Below are positions 23,436-34,615 of a stretch of 64,000 nucleotides of DNA, piece after piece; the stretch's first letter is position 1; the number at the start of each line of letters is the position of its first letter. Under the pieces are notes generated by a model that worked only from the letters and a program-made list of their open reading frames with translations, was not told the origin of the DNA and did not search any database. The position numbers were made by a program, and so were the translations under genes. Location: assembly GCA_004352715.1 (NCBI GenBank), contig SCFE01000053.1, positions 1,062,004 through 1,126,003 of the forward strand. The letters are read 5' to 3'. The stretch is from Hofstenia miamia (taxonomy: Eukaryota; Xenacoelomorpha; Acoela).

Positions 23436-25505
23436 ACACTGGTTATTGAAAAAAATCTTCAGTAAATCAAAATGATGCAAACAAAAGTGAAAATGGGGCA
23501 TCTGACAATTAAATTATTGATAATATAAGTGATTGTTTGTAAAACATTGATGAATTTAATAAAATGATGGATTTAAATGATTGTTTGGTAGTTTGTCTTT
23601 CAATGCAATATCCAAGAGTGCATATCAAATCGAAATCACCTTTTATTGAGTATCTTTAACAATAGGTTTGCTTCCATATATTCTGGACTATCTATTCGGA
23701 ATATATTAAATCGTATTTTGAGGCGGACTTCTTCAACATGGATTTGTAAATGACGTTCATGGATGGTTTGTTAGTGGCTCCTCATCGTCTAGTAAATTAC
23801 TTTTCACAACCATAAGCGTGCACTTTGATCTCTGCGAGTGATGTTTTGTTTGAAGTCGCCGATTAATCAGCGCCTCTAATCACTCAGATCTATTTGATCG
23901 ACTGAACTATTACTCATCATTTGATGGATTTATCGAATTATCCCGTTCACTCTTTATATACGTAAATTGAATATGAAGTCAGAGCATATGCCATTACATT
24001 CTTTCCTATACTTTACTTTTACTTTTAATTTCTACTGGCCGATCGAAACCTTTGCATTTTCCTGTTGTTTTAAAAGCAGTTAATATTTCCAAATATGATT
24101 TAGTTATTTGTCAACGTGTGTTTCTTATTTGATGCGTTTTTAGCGGCAGCCATTTTTGAAAGACCAGGATTTTTATGCTAATTTTACCAGTTCATATTGT
24201 TTAAAATTTTGTTCGAATCGACATTCATTTTTGTTAACTTCAAATTGTAGACTGGCCACTGTTTCTTGCAATGTCAGCAATTCCTTCACTGCTGCAGCAA
24301 ACGAATATCTACAATAGATTTTAACTTGGAAAATCTTCATTATAATTAATCTACACCTTAAAATTATTTTATTGGAATGATCAGGTGAAACAGTAATTTT
24401 ATTGTTAAGATGTGCCTTCATTCATTAGGGAACTGAAATACCGGTAGTGTGCATTTGGCAATTGCATGTTGGGCTGGGCCACATTCTAATGAGCCTAAAA
24501 TAGTGGTAATAGGTTAGGTTTATGGAGCTAACTAGAAAAAAAGCTTATAGGTTGAAACATTATCTGCTCTTTATTGTAAAATTTTGGTAGTAATCCTTTA
24601 TATTCATGTAGAAAAAGCCTGAAATTTCTCTAGAATTACAGTGACCATAGAATATTAATTTGTTTTAGACAATTAGTAATATTTTGTCTAAATCGGAATC
24701 TTCTATAAAAACATTTTTCAAAGTCGTTACATTTTTGGATTTAATTACGCAAAAACCGTGGTGATTATTGCAATTAACTGCAGTTCGAATGCTACCCCGT
24801 CTTCGCATTTAAAATTTAATTAGATTTCTTAATTTAATTTTCATCTATGCTGCATTATGATGCACTATTTTCGTATGTCAATTTTGTAGACAATTTTTGG
24901 TGTTGTGCGTAATACATTTACAAGAAAATGGATTAGTTATAAATTTATACTGTAGGCAAAATCATTTACTTTATATAAAATTAATACGACAGTTAAAATT
25001 TTCATTGTTGTTTTGATGCTGTTTCCAAAAGACATGACTGAAATTGCACCTGTCTACTCATTAGTGGTGTTTCATTCGGAATAAGTAAAATTGTACTGAA
25101 ATATCGATCTAAACGCTATAAATTCAAAACTACAGAATGTGAAGTGCTTTATAAGTCAAGTTTTGAGGTCAATTTTGGTCTTCTGAGTAAAAGATAGTCA
25201 ATCTGGATTTACGAATATTTCTGAGACGTTTTTTGTAGGTGTGAAGTGGATTTTCTAAATTTTTAAATGCCACATTTTAAAATGTTTTTACATATTTATT
25301 GTAGTTTTAGGTTTTTTGTAGTTGTCTGACTTTTATTGCTAGTTTAGTACACTATATTTTAAACTAAAATTCGTAATTTTAATTTGCCAGGCGGTGTTAT
25401 ATTCTTTTTAAATGTGGTGACTTTGAAATAGACAGAATTTTACTATTGCGTACTTGTAAAGTAGCTTTTTACTATTTCTTCAGAATTTTACACTGTTTAA
25501 TTTAG
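23436..25505. other. Host gene intron, last part
   Basis: AT-rich sequence with no supported element. The final ~35 bases contain the pyrimidine-rich run and TTTAG acceptor of the terminal exon. Confidence 0.45.
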
Positions 25506-25697
25506 GAGGAGGAAGGCTCTTCTCACGCTCGCGCATTACGCGACGCAATAATGGAAAAAAACCGTCTCGCAGAAGAACTTCGTCAACATCATCACGTCTG
25601 TCTACCTCAAATTCAAATGTTGGAAGCACGCTTAGCCGCGGCTGTCGCTGCACTTCCCCACACGGCAACGAGTCAGCAAAGCCTGTATCCAACATAA
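25506..25697 (+). CDS. Host gene terminal exon C with stop
   Basis: It begins after TTTAATTTAG and joins the exon ending at 19375 in phase 0. It encodes 63 residues and a TAA: an acidic start (EEEGSSHARALRDAIMEKN), a charged helix (RLAEELRQHHH), an Ala/Leu-rich helix (QIQMLEARLAAAVAALP) and a Thr/Ser/Gln tail ending SLYPT. GC content is far above that of the flanks. An AATAAA lies ~12 bp after the stop and could be the polyadenylation signal. With the two upstream exons it forms the C-terminal ~160 residues of one protein. The helical, charged makeup suggests a protein-interaction region. I cannot place it in a family. Confidence 0.75.
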   Translation, partial: EEEGSSHARALRDAIMEKNRLAEELRQHHHVCLPQIQMLEARLAAAVAALPHTATSQQSLYPT

Positions 25698-25974
25698 AAA
25701 ACTCTGGCAATAAAAGCAATCCTCTACCTCCGCGCGTTGCTTCCCCTTAGTTTATAGAATGTTGCACTATATTGCTGTTTGTGCGTGTGTGTGTTTGCAA
25801 ATCTTAAATTGTGGTATGTATGCCTTTACCACAGCTTATGTTACCCACTGGTTGGGCTATGCTGGATGTTTGCTTCTTCCAAAAGTTGTTAATACTATGG
25901 ATAATATAACGTCTTTGTTCTTTGTTTTTTCATGCATTCTTAATTTACATGAAACAAGTATATTTCAAGTCAAG

Positions 25975-26009
<35 letters not shown>

Positions 26010-26760
26010 ATTCTAAGAGGTACCTTGATCCCGAACGTAGAAGTTTACAGATATTTGTTTAAGCAACATTTTATTCACGAGAATTTACGGTATTACAATT
26101 TATCAAATACAACCGCTGAAATTTTAATATTTAGAATCAAAAGCATTTGTTAAAGGTTAATACAAAAATATATCATAATATATGGAAATTAATTTATTGT
26201 ACATACGTATAAATTGAAAATACATTATTGGCAATGGTAATGGGACTATCCAATTGTCACATTATTCATTTCAATGATGTTAATAAATCGATGTTGCGGA
26301 ATGTGAACATTATAATGACTTTTCAAGCGTTCGCAGTTGATGCCAGGAGTAATCTTGCGAATTTGAGAATCAATTAATTGACATAAAATCTCGCAAAAGT
26401 AATGCAATTAACCCAACAAAGTTATTTCTTCATTGAAATTAACATTTTTGTTTACCACGAAATTTACGTGGACCAGTTTTTTTGGTATCTTCACCATGAG
26501 TTTAGGATATGCAAAGGAAAAATCTTGCTAAAGTATTTGAAAATAGAAAAGGATAATATATTATAAGGTTATTATCAAATAATGACCCAATTCAGTTTAG
26601 AAAATCCAAAAAAATAAAGTATCTCAAAATTTCTTATCCTATCAATATCTGAAAATCACATGGTATGAAAAAACGGAACTAGTTAAATTTTTACAGCATT
26701 TTGAAACTAAAGCTAAGAAAATTGTCAGAGTAGTTTGCGTTACCCTACAGCGGTTTAATA
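25698..26760. other. 3' flank of host gene; TA tract
   Basis: It holds the presumed 3' UTR, a TA tract (25977-26007), and AT-rich sequence up to the Tigger element. A 72-codon frame just after the stop is in the UTR and unsupported. Confidence 0.45.
25977..26007 (+). repeat. (TA)n tract
   Basis: An uninterrupted TA run of about 31 bp downstream of the host gene stop. Confidence 0.9.
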
Positions 26761-27562
26761 CACTAGACCCAGCTTTATTAACCCACTAATATATCCACGC
26801 CCTTAATACATCCAAATTAGTCTGGAACGGAATTTCTACATTGAAAATCGATCTGTTAAAAAATCTTCCAACCTGGTTAATAAATCAAATTTTTCCAAAA
26901 AAATAAATTGACCGACTCATGAATTGAATCACCAAACTTATCGTAATTGAGCCATCATAGATTATACTGAGGTTGAACTGTTTGCTCAGAAGAATGCAAA
27001 CACAATCTGTTGGAGGCAATGTGCATGATCCATTGCTCTTAGAAAACAATTCTCGGGTTACAATCAAAAACTGCTGAATGAAAGCAGGATTCGTTGCTTT
27101 TGGGTATGTAAACCAAAAACGAAGAGGAATTTGATAGATGGCTATTGATTGGGAATGGTGATGTTATAGCTCCAGGGGTGGAGGAAGAAGACATGACATT
27201 GTGGATAATGAGAGAGAAAGAGGAAAACGAACTTGATAAAGATATTGATATAGAAGAAATTATTTCTGAGCCTCCAACACCTGCGCAAATGCGACATTGT
27301 CTTGTTCAATAAGAATACAGTATAAATAGTCTTGGATACAACGAATGTTGCTTCAAGAAATCAGTGGCCCTGAATTACGGAAAAAAATCCCAACAAAAGC
27401 CAAGCAACTCTTTGAAATTCATTGTCTGCAAAAATATTTGTTGTTGAACAATAGATACACCTTTTTTAGTGTTTCAATTTTTTCTCACGGTTATTAAATC
27501 TGTCTGTTAATAATTCCAAAATAGTCTGGTCCCAATGTAGAATTACTAAGCGGGGTTTACTG
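26761..27562 (+). mobile_element. pogo/Tigger-type element, internally deleted
   Basis: The right end read inward is CAGTAAACCCCGCTTAGTAA and the left end is CACTAGACCCAGCTTTATTA. They are alignable imperfect inverted repeats, and both ends abut TA. The right-end sequence closely resembles Tigger termini. At 802 bp it is much shorter than an autonomous Tigger and keeps only the C-terminal coding part. Confidence 0.65.
27060..27312 (+). pseudogene. Tigger/pogo transposase C-terminal fragment
   Basis: It begins with TIKNC, a stop where Trp or Phe is expected, then MKAGFVAFG. This is the conserved T-I-x-N-C-F-x-K-A-G-F block of CENP-B-like transposases. After a frame change near 27115 it continues NEEEFDRWLLIGNGDV, then an acidic helix and IDIEEIISEPPTPAQM to a TAA at 27310-27312. 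The DDE catalytic core and the N-terminal CENP-B helix-turn-helix domains are absent. A stop and a frameshift within 85 codons show a dead remnant. Confidence 0.7.
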
Positions 27563-28017
27563 TACTAATACTTGGTAGTAAAATTTTACAATGCTCTCAT
27601 AAATGAACTGAAGTTCTCGATAAGAATTCACCTTGAAAGTGACAAATGTAACACGATTTGCATACATTTATCCAATTAGTTCAAATTAGAAGCATATGTA
27701 TCATTTGTAAAAAATCATTTATGACATAGTACGTAACAGTACATGCTTTTACGTAAAAAAATTAGACATTGAAAAAAATAAAACATTTCATCCCTTCTAA
27801 AAAGTGTATTATGAGATGCCATGAAGGTCAATCTTACAAAAATATTGATATTCCTACACGAGCTTATCTATATCAAAACCTCATGACGAATGTTAAACTG
27901 TTAACAAATCTACCTGGCTTATCATAAAACAATAACGTTTGTCTAGTTGTTAACCAATTTCTAATGAAAATAGGAAAAGCTTTTTTAATACATTTGCTGG
28001 ACTTCAGAATAATGTTT
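27563..28017. other. No gene recognised
   Basis: AT-rich sequence between the Tigger remnant and the LINE endonuclease fragment. Confidence 0.4.
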
Positions 28018-28546
28018 GTCTCCTCGCGATAAAGCAAGACTTCTCTCTTGTTGAAAGCACTTGGTCTTTCTTTCGCTCCTGCAGAATTCCGAATTTTGCT
28101 TTGTTATCGGCTTGGCATCCCCTTAATTAATGATGACACAAAATGTCCAAAATGCTTTAAGCCTTTGGATTTATTCGGTGATCATGCCATGTCCTGCGCA
28201 GTTGATGGTGAAAGAATTGCGCGCCATGATCGACTCAGGGACGCTATTTTTGCAACTGCTTCGAAATGTGCTTTGTCGCCGGTGCTTGAAAAGTCTAACC
28301 TCACTGAGTCTCGTGCTCGTCCTGGGGACGTCTTTTTGCCATGCTGGTCTTCTGGCCGACCAGCTGCTCTAGACGTGACTGTAATTAGTTCACTGCAGCC
28401 TTCGATTGTTTCTCTTGCGGGTACTAATTCTGGTCATGCTCTGGAAGTTTCAGACAACCGAAAGCTTACTAAATACGCAGAATCATGTTCAGCAGCTGGT
28501 ATATCCTTCATACCACTATCAGTGGAAGCTCTAGGAGGATGGTCAC
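28018..28546 (+). pseudogene. LINE C-terminal zinc knuckle and PD-(D/E)XK-like endonuclease domain
   Basis: The open frame carries LGLSFAPAEFRILLCYRLG, then CPKC...GDHAMSC (a C-x2-C...H-x3-C zinc knuckle), RHDRLRDAIF, RPGDVFLPCWSSGRPAALDV (a PGD followed ~14 residues later by Asp, the restriction-like nuclease arrangement) and EALGGW at the gap edge. This order matches the C-terminal module of early-branching LINEs that use a restriction-like endonuclease instead of an AP endonuclease, and similar modules are common in invertebrate genomes. No RT motif is visible upstream: the left flank is AT-rich and non-coding, so this is a 5'-truncated copy. The 3' end is lost in a 314-base gap. Its higher GC content than the surroundings suggests a fairly recent arrival. 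Confidence 0.7.
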
Positions 28547-28860
28547 NNNNNNNNNNNNNNNNNNNNNNNNNNNNNNNNNNNNNNNNNNNNNNNNNNNNNN
28601 NNNNNNNNNNNNNNNNNNNNNNNNNNNNNNNNNNNNNNNNNNNNNNNNNNNNNNNNNNNNNNNNNNNNNNNNNNNNNNNNNNNNNNNNNNNNNNNNNNNN
28701 NNNNNNNNNNNNNNNNNNNNNNNNNNNNNNNNNNNNNNNNNNNNNNNNNNNNNNNNNNNNNNNNNNNNNNNNNNNNNNNNNNNNNNNNNNNNNNNNNNNN
28801 NNNNNNNNNNNNNNNNNNNNNNNNNNNNNNNNNNNNNNNNNNNNNNNNNNNNNNNNNNNN
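28547..28860. other. Assembly gap of 314 Ns
   Basis: It separates the LINE endonuclease fragment from an 85-bp tandem array. The array probably extends into the gap. Confidence 0.9.
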
Positions 28861-29050
28861 TTGTAATGTTAATTTTATATGTATTGATTTTCGTTCTTTT
28901 TAAAAAAAACAATTTTATATTCGGTGATTCCTAAATATTCTATTTTTGTAATGTTAATTTTATATGTATTGATTTTCGTTCTTTTTAAAAAAAAACAATT
29001 TTATATTCGGTGATTCCTAAATATTCTATTTTTGTAATGTTAATTTTGTA
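28861..29050 (+). repeat. Minisatellite, period 85-86 bp
   Basis: Unit starts are at 28861, 28946 and 29032, the third being partial. Units differ mainly in the length of an A-run. Each carries TTGTAATGTTAATTTTATAT and TTCGGTGATTCC. It may be the 3' untranslated repeat of the preceding LINE. Confidence 0.9.
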
Positions 29051-30067
29051 AAATGTGCTTTATTAAATATATTTAATATTATATGAAAATCAACAATATT
29101 AAGAATAAAAAGTCAAGTATTCATGTACAAAGGTTGATTGATTCTATCACAACTTTTTAAACATGTTAACTTAAATTTTTGTTATCGCGACGAATGCCCA
29201 GCAAAGTTGGTGACATGTTGTCTATGAGGGATTTTTTTAATGAGATTGGAAATTTGACATAAACAACGATTTCATTATTCTGCGGTACGTGTAAGATAAG
29301 AGTTTTATCGCATCAAATGATGCTCGTCAGATTGGCCTTAAAATTAAGAGGAATAACTGGTGAAATACGTTTTTCTGCAGACTGAGGTAGAAATTGAGCT
29401 ATAGTTACCAATAAACAAACGCTAATTGAATTTCTTAGACACGTCATGGGTGAGCGAAGTGGTTACCTGACATGGACAATAAAAAAAACAAAATTGATAG
29501 TGTCTTTCAAGAATGCAACGTTGGTGACGTGATTTTCATGAATCGGCTCTAAAATTACTATAAAATTAAAAGAAAGTATTGCTGAAGCAGTCACGCTACT
29601 AGAGTAAGTCAAGATTAATCATGTAAGGTGATTTTGGATAAGGGCCTCTCGGAGACTGAAATTTGTAAGGATCTACCATTTTTGTGTAGTTTGTGTCTTA
29701 AATACAATAAAATGCTATAATTCTAAAGTAAAAAAAACATATAAACAGTTATTGAAATGGAGTATATTTCTATGTATTTTGAGTGTCCTAAATACAATAG
29801 GGTTATTTATATTATTAGAGCTAAGCCAACAAATTTAATAAAAAAATTGAGTAAAATAAAAAATATTATCAAAATATAAATAACTCTGCAAGTGAAGTGA
29901 ATTTTATGATAGTTTGTAAATTTAGTCAGTTTGATGTGTTTCATTCTGAAATAAAGATAATTTCTAATCTCTAATTTCTAATACAATGAATAACAATGAT
30001 TCAAATAAACATAATTTTCTAAAAGTTCTTGTTTGATAATATATAGTTAGCAATTAAAACAAAAATA
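29051..30067. other. No gene recognised
   Basis: AT-rich sequence with no open frame or repeat I can assign. Confidence 0.4.
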
Positions 30068-30830
30068 AGGGGTGTACCGTAACTTCGACGCGGTTTTCGA
30101 TTAAAGTTAAAAGATTCAAACCGACATATTTTTCGACTCATATGGTAGTGAAAAGAAAGAATATTGATACAAAAGTTATATATTCATGGTATATGTGCAT
30201 CTAAAAGCAATTAACATAGATATCGAATCATTCATTATCACTAATCAAAATCGTCATTCAATTCCAACAGCATCATTTCAAATTCGTCATCATCACCATT
30301 GAAACAAACAGGACAAAGACATTTCTTCTCAGAATTTTTGCTGCGCGATGATAGATGAATTTTTGCACCTTGATTCTTTGAAATCTCGTGAAGTCGGGTG
30401 GGAATTTCATGGATTACCCGGATGCAAAAGTCTTTGGAAACGGAATCCCAGGCAGCTTGAATTCGCGATTTCCATTCTACATCGCTTTGTAGTAGGTGCC
30501 TTTCGCTGAAAACATCATTCACGAGATGACGCCAAATTCGTTCGATTGGCCACAAATCATCCATTTTAGATGGAGCGAAGAATTTAAATCTCATTTACCC
30601 AAGATATCGAACAATTAAGAATTACATTCTAAAACCGATATTTCTAAAAAAATGAATGCAATGATTAATGCGTTAAGAGAATACAAAATCGATCATTAAT
30701 AATGCTAAAGACTGTGTGAGACAATTTTTCAGAACGTATAAAAATATATTGATAGCAGTAGTTCGATATATAAATCTAAACTGTAACTTATCGGAGATCA
30801 AAAACCGCGTCAAAGTTATGGTATATCCTT
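30068..30830 (-). mobile_element. Tc1/mariner-superfamily element, internally deleted (763 bp)
   Basis: Terminal inverted repeats of about 33 bp share GACGCGGTTTTTGAT or GACGCGGTTTTCGAT near their inner ends. Both ends abut TA (30066-30067 and 30831-30832). The element keeps only the C-terminal part of its transposase, on the minus strand. Confidence 0.8.
30241..30594 (-). pseudogene. Tc1/mariner-type transposase C-terminal fragment
   Basis: 117 codons on the minus strand. Near the start, APSKMDDLWPIERIWRHL corresponds to the third catalytic block of DDE transposases (SPDLNPIExxW), with Glu in the catalytic place. A helical segment with WKSRIQAAWDSVSKDFC follows, as usual in this family's C-terminus. 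The last ~30 residues add a two-Cys motif (CLCPVC) and a very acidic tail, which is not typical of Tc1. The first two catalytic Asp and the DNA-binding domain are absent, so the fragment cannot be active, although its frame is intact. Confidence 0.65.
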
Positions 30831-31436
30831 TACTTATCTGGGTTTAATTTTAACTGAGGTACTGTTTGCTTTTTCATATTCAATTTAGTTTCTCACCATT
30901 TCACAAACGCCATCGCTAAGGTTAAGTCATTGAAAGAAATTTTGTAGAAAGATTAGAGTAAAGAATTTTTATATTTTTACCAGAATAGATTTCATACCTG
31001 GCATTGTCATATTTATGATACTCAACATATCTATAACAGCAAATATATGCCCCAATTCCAATTTTTTTCATTGTCTTAGATTAGTTACAATGCCATATTT
31101 TAAATTTTTTGTTTTAAATATTTTTCTAGACAAATGATTCTATTGCAATCAAGATACCGTACGTGTTCCCTATTGGGTGAATTTCTAAGAGCACTAAGCA
31201 CTTAAGAAAGAAACAATATATAAACTGTCACAGATGATAGTCATTGTTGTCATTACTAGCCTTCATCTATGAGATTGGCCCAGTACCAGCTTTGAGTTAA
31301 GCACCCTTGTTCTAAACCCTTGCATACACCACATGTCGCTAAATATCTATGCAATTATGTTTCTCAGATTTTTTACATTTTGTTTTATTAAAATGAATTT
31401 CTACATTTATCTTTTATTTCAACTGTTTTTTCTCAG
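30831..31436. other. No gene recognised
   Basis: AT-rich flank of the Tc1-like element. Confidence 0.4.
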
Positions 31437-31572
31437 AAACCTGACATTGACTAACCAAATGAGTAGTCTCATGTCTAAAAGCAGCATGGTTCAGCGCAAT
31501 AAAAAGTTTTGCAGCTCCATGTGTTGCCCATCATCAGTAGAAATATCAGAAGAAAATAAATATTTACAATAG
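31437..31572 (+). CDS. Candidate terminal exon, unidentified
   Basis: A strong pyrimidine-rich acceptor (ACTGTTTTTTCTCAG) precedes an open stretch of 44 codons ending in TAG. It encodes a Ser/Met/Cys-containing tail (SSLMSKSSMVQRNKKFCSSM, then CCPSS). The reading phase does not match any open phase of the host exons A to C, so if real it belongs to another gene whose other exons I cannot see. The support is one splice-site-like signal, so confidence is low. Confidence 0.2.
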
Positions 31573-31658
31573 ACTACATTTTATTTCATTTTAAAAATTG
31601 TATAGGAAAAATTTGTTTTGCTAAATCATATCTCTAGAAAAATAATGATGTTTTATAA

Positions 31659-32182
31659 GAAGTAAAGATCTCTAAAATTATATATATAAATACACTGGAA
31701 AATCATAATGCTTATAAATCTGCACGAAATTTATGTAACATTGCAATAAGAAAAGCAAGTAATAATTATTCCCGTTTTCAGTATCAAAGTCTTTCTTCCC
31801 AAAAAAATAAATGGGAATTTGTTAACAATTTGCTAAATAGAAACAACATGCGAACCGAAGAAATAGAAAGAATATACTATAAAGATAAATCCATTACAAA
31901 TAAGAAGGAAATCTGCAATGCTTTCAATGAAGTTTTCCTAAATTTAGGAAACTACAACGGTATGAATGTACCCTTTTGCCTTAATAATCCCAAAGGAACT
32001 CCAACCTCTTTCTCTTTTCGTTTTGCAACAAAATATGAAATCATAAAGTCGATACAATGTTTAAAAGATAAATCCAGTGGACCCTCTCTAATACCAACGT
32101 GGTTCCTAAAACTCTCAGGTGACTTAATAGCTGAACCAATATGCTACATTTTAAATAATTGTGTAAAACACTCCTTTTTTCC
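31659..32182 (+). pseudogene. LINE ORF2 fragment: region before and start of reverse transcriptase
   Basis: Open from 31659 to the gap. The first part, AYKSARNLCNIAIRKASNNY, is the helical segment between endonuclease and RT in CR1/Jockey-like LINEs. The frame continues through NKWEFVNNLLNRNN and then CLKDKSSGPSLIPTWFLKLS, the RT start (K-S-S-G-P-D-x-I-P block), where the usual Asp is Ser. The catalytic FADD region would lie in the 1000-base gap. Right of the gap, DLNKLQESI could be a remnant of the post-catalytic region, but it soon runs into a TA tract. No start codon or 5' end is visible, so the copy is 5'-truncated. Confidence 0.7.
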
Positions 32183-33182
32183 NNNNNNNNNNNNNNNNNN
32201 NNNNNNNNNNNNNNNNNNNNNNNNNNNNNNNNNNNNNNNNNNNNNNNNNNNNNNNNNNNNNNNNNNNNNNNNNNNNNNNNNNNNNNNNNNNNNNNNNNNN
32301 NNNNNNNNNNNNNNNNNNNNNNNNNNNNNNNNNNNNNNNNNNNNNNNNNNNNNNNNNNNNNNNNNNNNNNNNNNNNNNNNNNNNNNNNNNNNNNNNNNNN
32401 NNNNNNNNNNNNNNNNNNNNNNNNNNNNNNNNNNNNNNNNNNNNNNNNNNNNNNNNNNNNNNNNNNNNNNNNNNNNNNNNNNNNNNNNNNNNNNNNNNNN
32501 NNNNNNNNNNNNNNNNNNNNNNNNNNNNNNNNNNNNNNNNNNNNNNNNNNNNNNNNNNNNNNNNNNNNNNNNNNNNNNNNNNNNNNNNNNNNNNNNNNNN
32601 NNNNNNNNNNNNNNNNNNNNNNNNNNNNNNNNNNNNNNNNNNNNNNNNNNNNNNNNNNNNNNNNNNNNNNNNNNNNNNNNNNNNNNNNNNNNNNNNNNNN
32701 NNNNNNNNNNNNNNNNNNNNNNNNNNNNNNNNNNNNNNNNNNNNNNNNNNNNNNNNNNNNNNNNNNNNNNNNNNNNNNNNNNNNNNNNNNNNNNNNNNNN
32801 NNNNNNNNNNNNNNNNNNNNNNNNNNNNNNNNNNNNNNNNNNNNNNNNNNNNNNNNNNNNNNNNNNNNNNNNNNNNNNNNNNNNNNNNNNNNNNNNNNNN
32901 NNNNNNNNNNNNNNNNNNNNNNNNNNNNNNNNNNNNNNNNNNNNNNNNNNNNNNNNNNNNNNNNNNNNNNNNNNNNNNNNNNNNNNNNNNNNNNNNNNNN
33001 NNNNNNNNNNNNNNNNNNNNNNNNNNNNNNNNNNNNNNNNNNNNNNNNNNNNNNNNNNNNNNNNNNNNNNNNNNNNNNNNNNNNNNNNNNNNNNNNNNNN
33101 NNNNNNNNNNNNNNNNNNNNNNNNNNNNNNNNNNNNNNNNNNNNNNNNNNNNNNNNNNNNNNNNNNNNNNNNNNNNNNNNNN
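32183..33182. other. Assembly gap of exactly 1000 Ns
   Basis: A placeholder-sized gap inside the LINE. Confidence 0.95.
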
Positions 33183-33280
33183 GATCTAAATAAGCTTCAG
33201 GAATCCATCCGACACAAAATACGTGTATGTATATCTATGCTAGTTAGTTTGCTTACTGGTTTTTGCCAAATTTATGCAAA

Positions 33281-33347
<67 letters not shown>

Positions 33348-34615
33348 TAGACATTCATTGACATTCATGTCACTAGCACATTAAATGTAACTGTGTGGAT
33401 TATCCCATAATTTGAATAGACATTCGTCGATATCTTTTGCATAATTAATTGTTGAAAGAAAATACGAGTGAATGATTTATAGTGATTTCAATATTCATTT
33501 AGAACATCTTTAATATCAGCTTCGAACATGTGTCCAGTCTATTTGTGGAATAACGAAAGAAAACTAGTAAATAATAAATGGAACATTGCTCGCATTATTT
33601 AAGGCGACATAATTCTGCTGTATTGCAACTTAAGCAATTACAATGCTGAAATTTGAGACCAACAATTGAAAGTTACTACTAATGGGCTTCGGTCACGCTA
33701 TAGATAACATTTAGAATGAAAAATTAAGATTAAAGCTTTGCTGTTATTCATTATATATATATATATTTATTCATTTATTTATTTATATGTGCCCAAGACT
33801 TTAGTTATAGTAAAATTAATGCAATAATGGGGAATAATGGTAAAAATGTGTAAAAAGGAAAATCTATGCCTGCTAACAGGGACATTGAAATTCCGCTACC
33901 ATGTAGAACCAATTAGTTTCTTAATTTTCATGGAATTAATAGTTCTACTATGAAAATATTTGGTGATGAGATAGTGTACCAACTCTACAAAATATATCAT
34001 TTATCATATACGCATTTTATAGAGGAACAGTATGTTATGATGTATATGGTATATACTTGTTAAGTGAGGTTGACTTTATGAAATTCCGTTACCGACTACT
34101 TCTGAGTTTACAGATCAAAGAAAAGGGAATTTCTCAAAAAAAATTTTGTCTCATAGATGAACCTACTAAAGAGTAACACATGACACATCTCAGTAAAAAA
34201 CATAATTCATTATTGAATGAGTAGCATCCATTTTAACAGTGAAATTTATAGCTTGTATACTGGAATGGTACATATTTAATGACATGTTTCTCCATTTCTG
34301 AAAACAATTTTTTCTAAGAAAGTTTCAAAAACTCTTTTTCAAAATTAAAAACAATGTCTATGCACGATTGTTGAAGGTCATGCATGAAACTACCTTCGTG
34401 CATTTTGTTCTTCTTACTAATGTAAATTTTATCAATAGTGAGGATGAAATTCAATATATTTCCCTACCTTAAAAAAATATATTTATAAGTTTGTTTATGT
34501 TTTACACTATTGTGTTGTCATTTTTTTCTGTTATTCTGGTTGTCATTGACTGTATGTATTTTCCCAATAAGTTAGAGAATGATTTTGAAAGCATATACGT
34601 GATAAAAGTAAATAT
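33183..34615. other. No gene recognised; long TA tract
   Basis: After a few possible LINE codons there is a 62-bp TA run (33284-33345), a shorter one near 33755, and AT-rich sequence up to the second Penelope-like element. Confidence 0.45.
33284..33345 (+). repeat. (TA)n tract, 62 bp
   Basis: One of the longest uninterrupted TA runs that assembled in this window. Confidence 0.95.

Noticed and set aside
33183-33350. Continuation of the LINE RT right of the 1000-base gap
   Set aside because: Only a few plausible codons (DLNKLQESI) precede a TA tract; too short to annotate as a separate coding feature.
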